The translations under genes and the position numbers were made by a program. A stretch of 64,000 nucleotides of DNA from Bryobacterales bacterium. Lineage in GTDB: Bacteria > Acidobacteriota > Terriglobia > Bryobacterales > Bryobacteraceae. The notes beneath the pieces are model-generated. The model was not told the origin of the DNA and made no database searches. It worked only from the letters and a program-made list of their open reading frames with translations. Positions 62,460 through 64,000 of this stretch are shown one piece after another. Each line of letters begins with the position of its first letter. The stretch's first letter is position 1. The DNA lies in assembly GCA_016721425.1 (NCBI GenBank), contig JADKID010000011.1:372001-436000 (forward strand), given 5' to 3'.

Positions 62460-63353
62460 ATGACGAATGGTGTGCGGGCATTTGCGCGATACGGGTGGGC
62501 GGTACTGGCCTGGAACGTGTTCGTCGTGCTGTGGGGCGCGTTCGTGCGCGCCACGGGTTCGGGCGCGGGCTGCGGCGAGCACTGGCCGCTGTGCAATGGC
62601 GTGGTGGTGCCGCGCTCTCCCCAGATGGGGACCATCATCGAGTTCTTCCACCGTGTGACCAGTGGCATGGCGCTGATCGGTGTCCTGATCCTCGTGGTGT
62701 GGGCGATCCGCCTGTTCCCGAAGGGCCACCGGGCGCGGCGCTATTCGTGGGCGTCATTGGGGCTGATCATCGTGGAGGCGCTGCTAGGCGCGGGCCTGGT
62801 GCTGCTGGCCTATGTGGAGAAGAACGCTTCGACCGGACGGGCCGTGTATCTCTGCCTGCATCTGACGAACACGCTGTTGCTGCTGGCCGCGCTGGCCGCC
62901 GCGGCGTGGTTTGCCAAATGGCCGGAAGGCGAATGGCGCAGAGTGCCGCGCATGCTGTGGACTGCGCTGGGCGTGGCGCTGCTCGCCAGCCTCACCGGCG
63001 CAATCGCTGCGCTGGGCGATACCATCTGGCCGGCCGTATCTCTCGCCGAAGGCATGCGGGCCGAGTTTGCCGCATCCGCGCCGCTGCTTCTGCGCCTGCG
63101 ATTGGTCCATCCTGTTGTGGCGTCGGCGGCCGGCGTGTTCCTGCTGCTGACGGCATTTCTCCTGCTGAAGGGCCGCATGAAGACCTGGCTGGTGGCGCTG
63201 GTGGTAGTGCAACTGGCGGCGGGCGGCATCAACATCGTCCTACTGGCGCCGGTGTGGATGCAGATCCTCCACCTGGCTCTCGCCGTAGGGGTATGGCTGT
63301 GGCTGGTGGCCGGGACGCTGGAGGCTCAGGGCAGCGAAGCGCCGCTGAGGTGA
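62460..63353 (+). CDS. ctaA: COX15/CtaA-family heme A synthase
   Basis: A 297-residue inner-membrane protein with eight helices. FVVLWGAFVRATGSGAGCGEHWPLCNG is the CtaA signature after helix 1 (the Cys pair and the E/H loop), and the heme-ligand His residues lie in IIEFFHRVTSGMAL, LHLTNTLLLLAALAAAAWF, LVHPVVASAAGVFLLLTAF and LHLALAVGVWLW. It oxidises heme O to heme A for aa3-type cytochrome oxidase; ctaB is not in the window. A TACTCT box ends 6 bases before the ATG, with no ribosome site. Its 3' end overlaps the convergent LytTR regulator gene by 28 bases. Confidence 0.93.
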   Translation: MTNGVRAFARYGWAVLAWNVFVVLWGAFVRATGSGAGCGEHWPLCNGVVVPRSPQMGTIIEFFHRVTSGMALIGVLILVVWAIRLFPKGHRARRYSWASLGLIIVEALLGAGLVLLAYVEKNASTGRAVYLCLHLTNTLLLLAALAAAAWFAKWPEGEWRRVPRMLWTALGVALLASLTGAIAALGDTIWPAVSLAEGMRAEFAASAPLLLRLRLVHPVVASAAGVFLLLTAFLLLKGRMKTWLVALVVVQLAAGGINIVLLAPVWMQILHLALAVGVWLWLVAGTLEAQGSEAPLR

Positions 63354-64000
63354 TCCAGCAGGTCCTTAAACCGGCGGCGCGACACCTCCAGCTTCCGGCC
63401 CGATTTCAACGTAACTTCACCGTTGCCGCCGGGCATGGGGAGCACCTCCTTCACCTCATCCATCCGGATGATGGCCGCGCGCGACACGCGGAAATACTGC
63501 ACCGCGTCCAGGCGCTCCTCCAACTCGTTCAACGTCGGCTCCATCCAATATTCGCGGTCGTGCGTGCAGAGTTTCGTCAGTCCGCCCTCGGATAGAAATG
63601 CCGCAACGGAGGCGGTGGGAATCACCACGTAGCGCTCTCCAGCGCGGGCCAGGAAGCGCTGCGCGGGCGGCAGCTTGCCGGACTCCCGCCGCGGCTCACG
63701 GACGCGCTGGAGAGCCTCTGAGAGGCGCTGGCGGCTGACCGGCTTCAAGAGGTAATCCAGCGCCCGCAGCTCGAAGGCCTCCACGGCGAACTGATCGTAG
63801 GCGGTGCAGAAAATGATCGCCGGCCGCGGCTCCGCCAGCGAGGCCGCCACCTCCGTGCCGCGGCAGCCCGGCATCTCGATGTCGAGCAGCACGACGTCCG
63901 GCCGGAGCTGCGCGATCTGCTCGATGGCCGTGATGCCATCGACGGCTTCACCGGCAATCTCCACGCCCTCCATGCCGCCGAGCAATCTCCGCAGACGCTC
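63326..64000 (-). CDS. LytTR-family response regulator, 5' end cut by the window
   Basis: The reading frame continues past the window end; ERLRRLLGGMEGVEIAGEAVD shows the end of helix 1 of the receiver, so about 20 residues are missing. Phospho-Asp in VVLLDIEMPGCRGTEVA, Thr in IIFCTAYDQF and Lys in DYLLKPV complete the receiver. The C-terminal LytTR domain runs from RFLARAGERYVVIPTASV to ALKSGRKLEVSRRRFKDLL-like sequence, the DNA-binding fold of AgrA/AlgR/LytR. Its partner sensor, usually a LytS-type kinase, is presumably beyond the window end. Confidence 0.92.
   Translation of the reverse strand, partial: ERLRRLLGGMEGVEIAGEAVDGITAIEQIAQLRPDVVLLDIEMPGCRGTEVAASLAEPRPAIIFCTAYDQFAVEAFELRALDYLLKPVSRQRLSEALQRVREPRRESGKLPPAQRFLARAGERYVVIPTASVAAFLSEGGLTKLCTHDREYWMEPTLNELEERLDAVQYFRVSRAAIIRMDEVKEVLPMPGGNGEVTLKSGRKLEVSRRRFKDLLDHLSGASLP

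Overview
The window is about 64 kb of GC-rich, gene-dense chromosome. Its gene content looks like an Acidobacteriota genome, probably the Bryobacterales / Solibacter group: Tat-exported MocA-type oxidoreductases, a DUF1080 protein, a DUF2934 protein, a TonB receptor with an N-terminal carboxypeptidase-regulatory-like domain, several secreted amidohydrolases and scattered glycoside hydrolases. The affiliation is an inference from gene content; there is no rRNA or other phylogenetic marker beyond uvrA, purM and icd.

Layout. 1-2000: a DUF1508 protein, a decayed fragment of a zinc peptidase gene, a PliI-type lysozyme-inhibitor lipoprotein and tRNA-Ile(CAU). 2039-6067: an operon of three secreted amidohydrolase paralogues, only one of which keeps the metal-binding HxH. 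6101-9050: purM, purN and a membrane protein. 9069-11641: tRNA-Val(CAC), whose 3' part is repeated twice downstream, bracketing a ParD/ParE toxin-antitoxin module and then a sulfatase gene; this looks like two serial integrations at a tRNA. 11648-18743: DUF1080 protein, icd, YncE/phosphoesterase fusion, a diiron desaturase-like protein and an FMN hydroxy-acid oxidase. 18890-22926: a sugar isomerase-like gene with GH44 and GH51 glycosidases. 22871-30644: small membrane and housekeeping genes, a neutral zinc peptidase, a B12-riboswitch-controlled TonB receptor and a two-component system.

30680-39491: uvrA, a deoxyhypusine-synthase-like gene, a frameshifted CPBP protease, mtnA, a thioredoxin-like protein, and a convergent operon of D-2-hydroxyacid dehydrogenase, threonine-dehydratase-like enzyme and methyltransferase. 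40236-43570: an ArsR-led six-gene operon behind a strong promoter. 43624-51908: DUF2934, NhaR-like regulator, EamA transporter, PfkB kinase, ankyrin protein, MocA oxidoreductase, BrkB-like membrane protein and a TIM-barrel isomerase. 51892-55408: a type II restriction-modification pair (DpnII-like nuclease plus adenine methylase) and a hybrid sensor protein with a degenerate kinase core. 55556-64000: an SDR, a molybdopterin oxidoreductase operon (FeS subunit, catalytic subunit, TorD chaperone, no membrane anchor), an S9 peptidase, a methyltransferase, a CtaA/COX15 protein and the truncated start of a LytTR response regulator.

The most noteworthy points are the tRNA-Val serial integration site, the amidohydrolase trio with two apparently metal-less members, the anchorless molybdoenzyme operon, and several genes with a -10 element placed so close to the start codon that leaderless transcripts are likely. 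No CRISPR array, integrase or transposase was seen.
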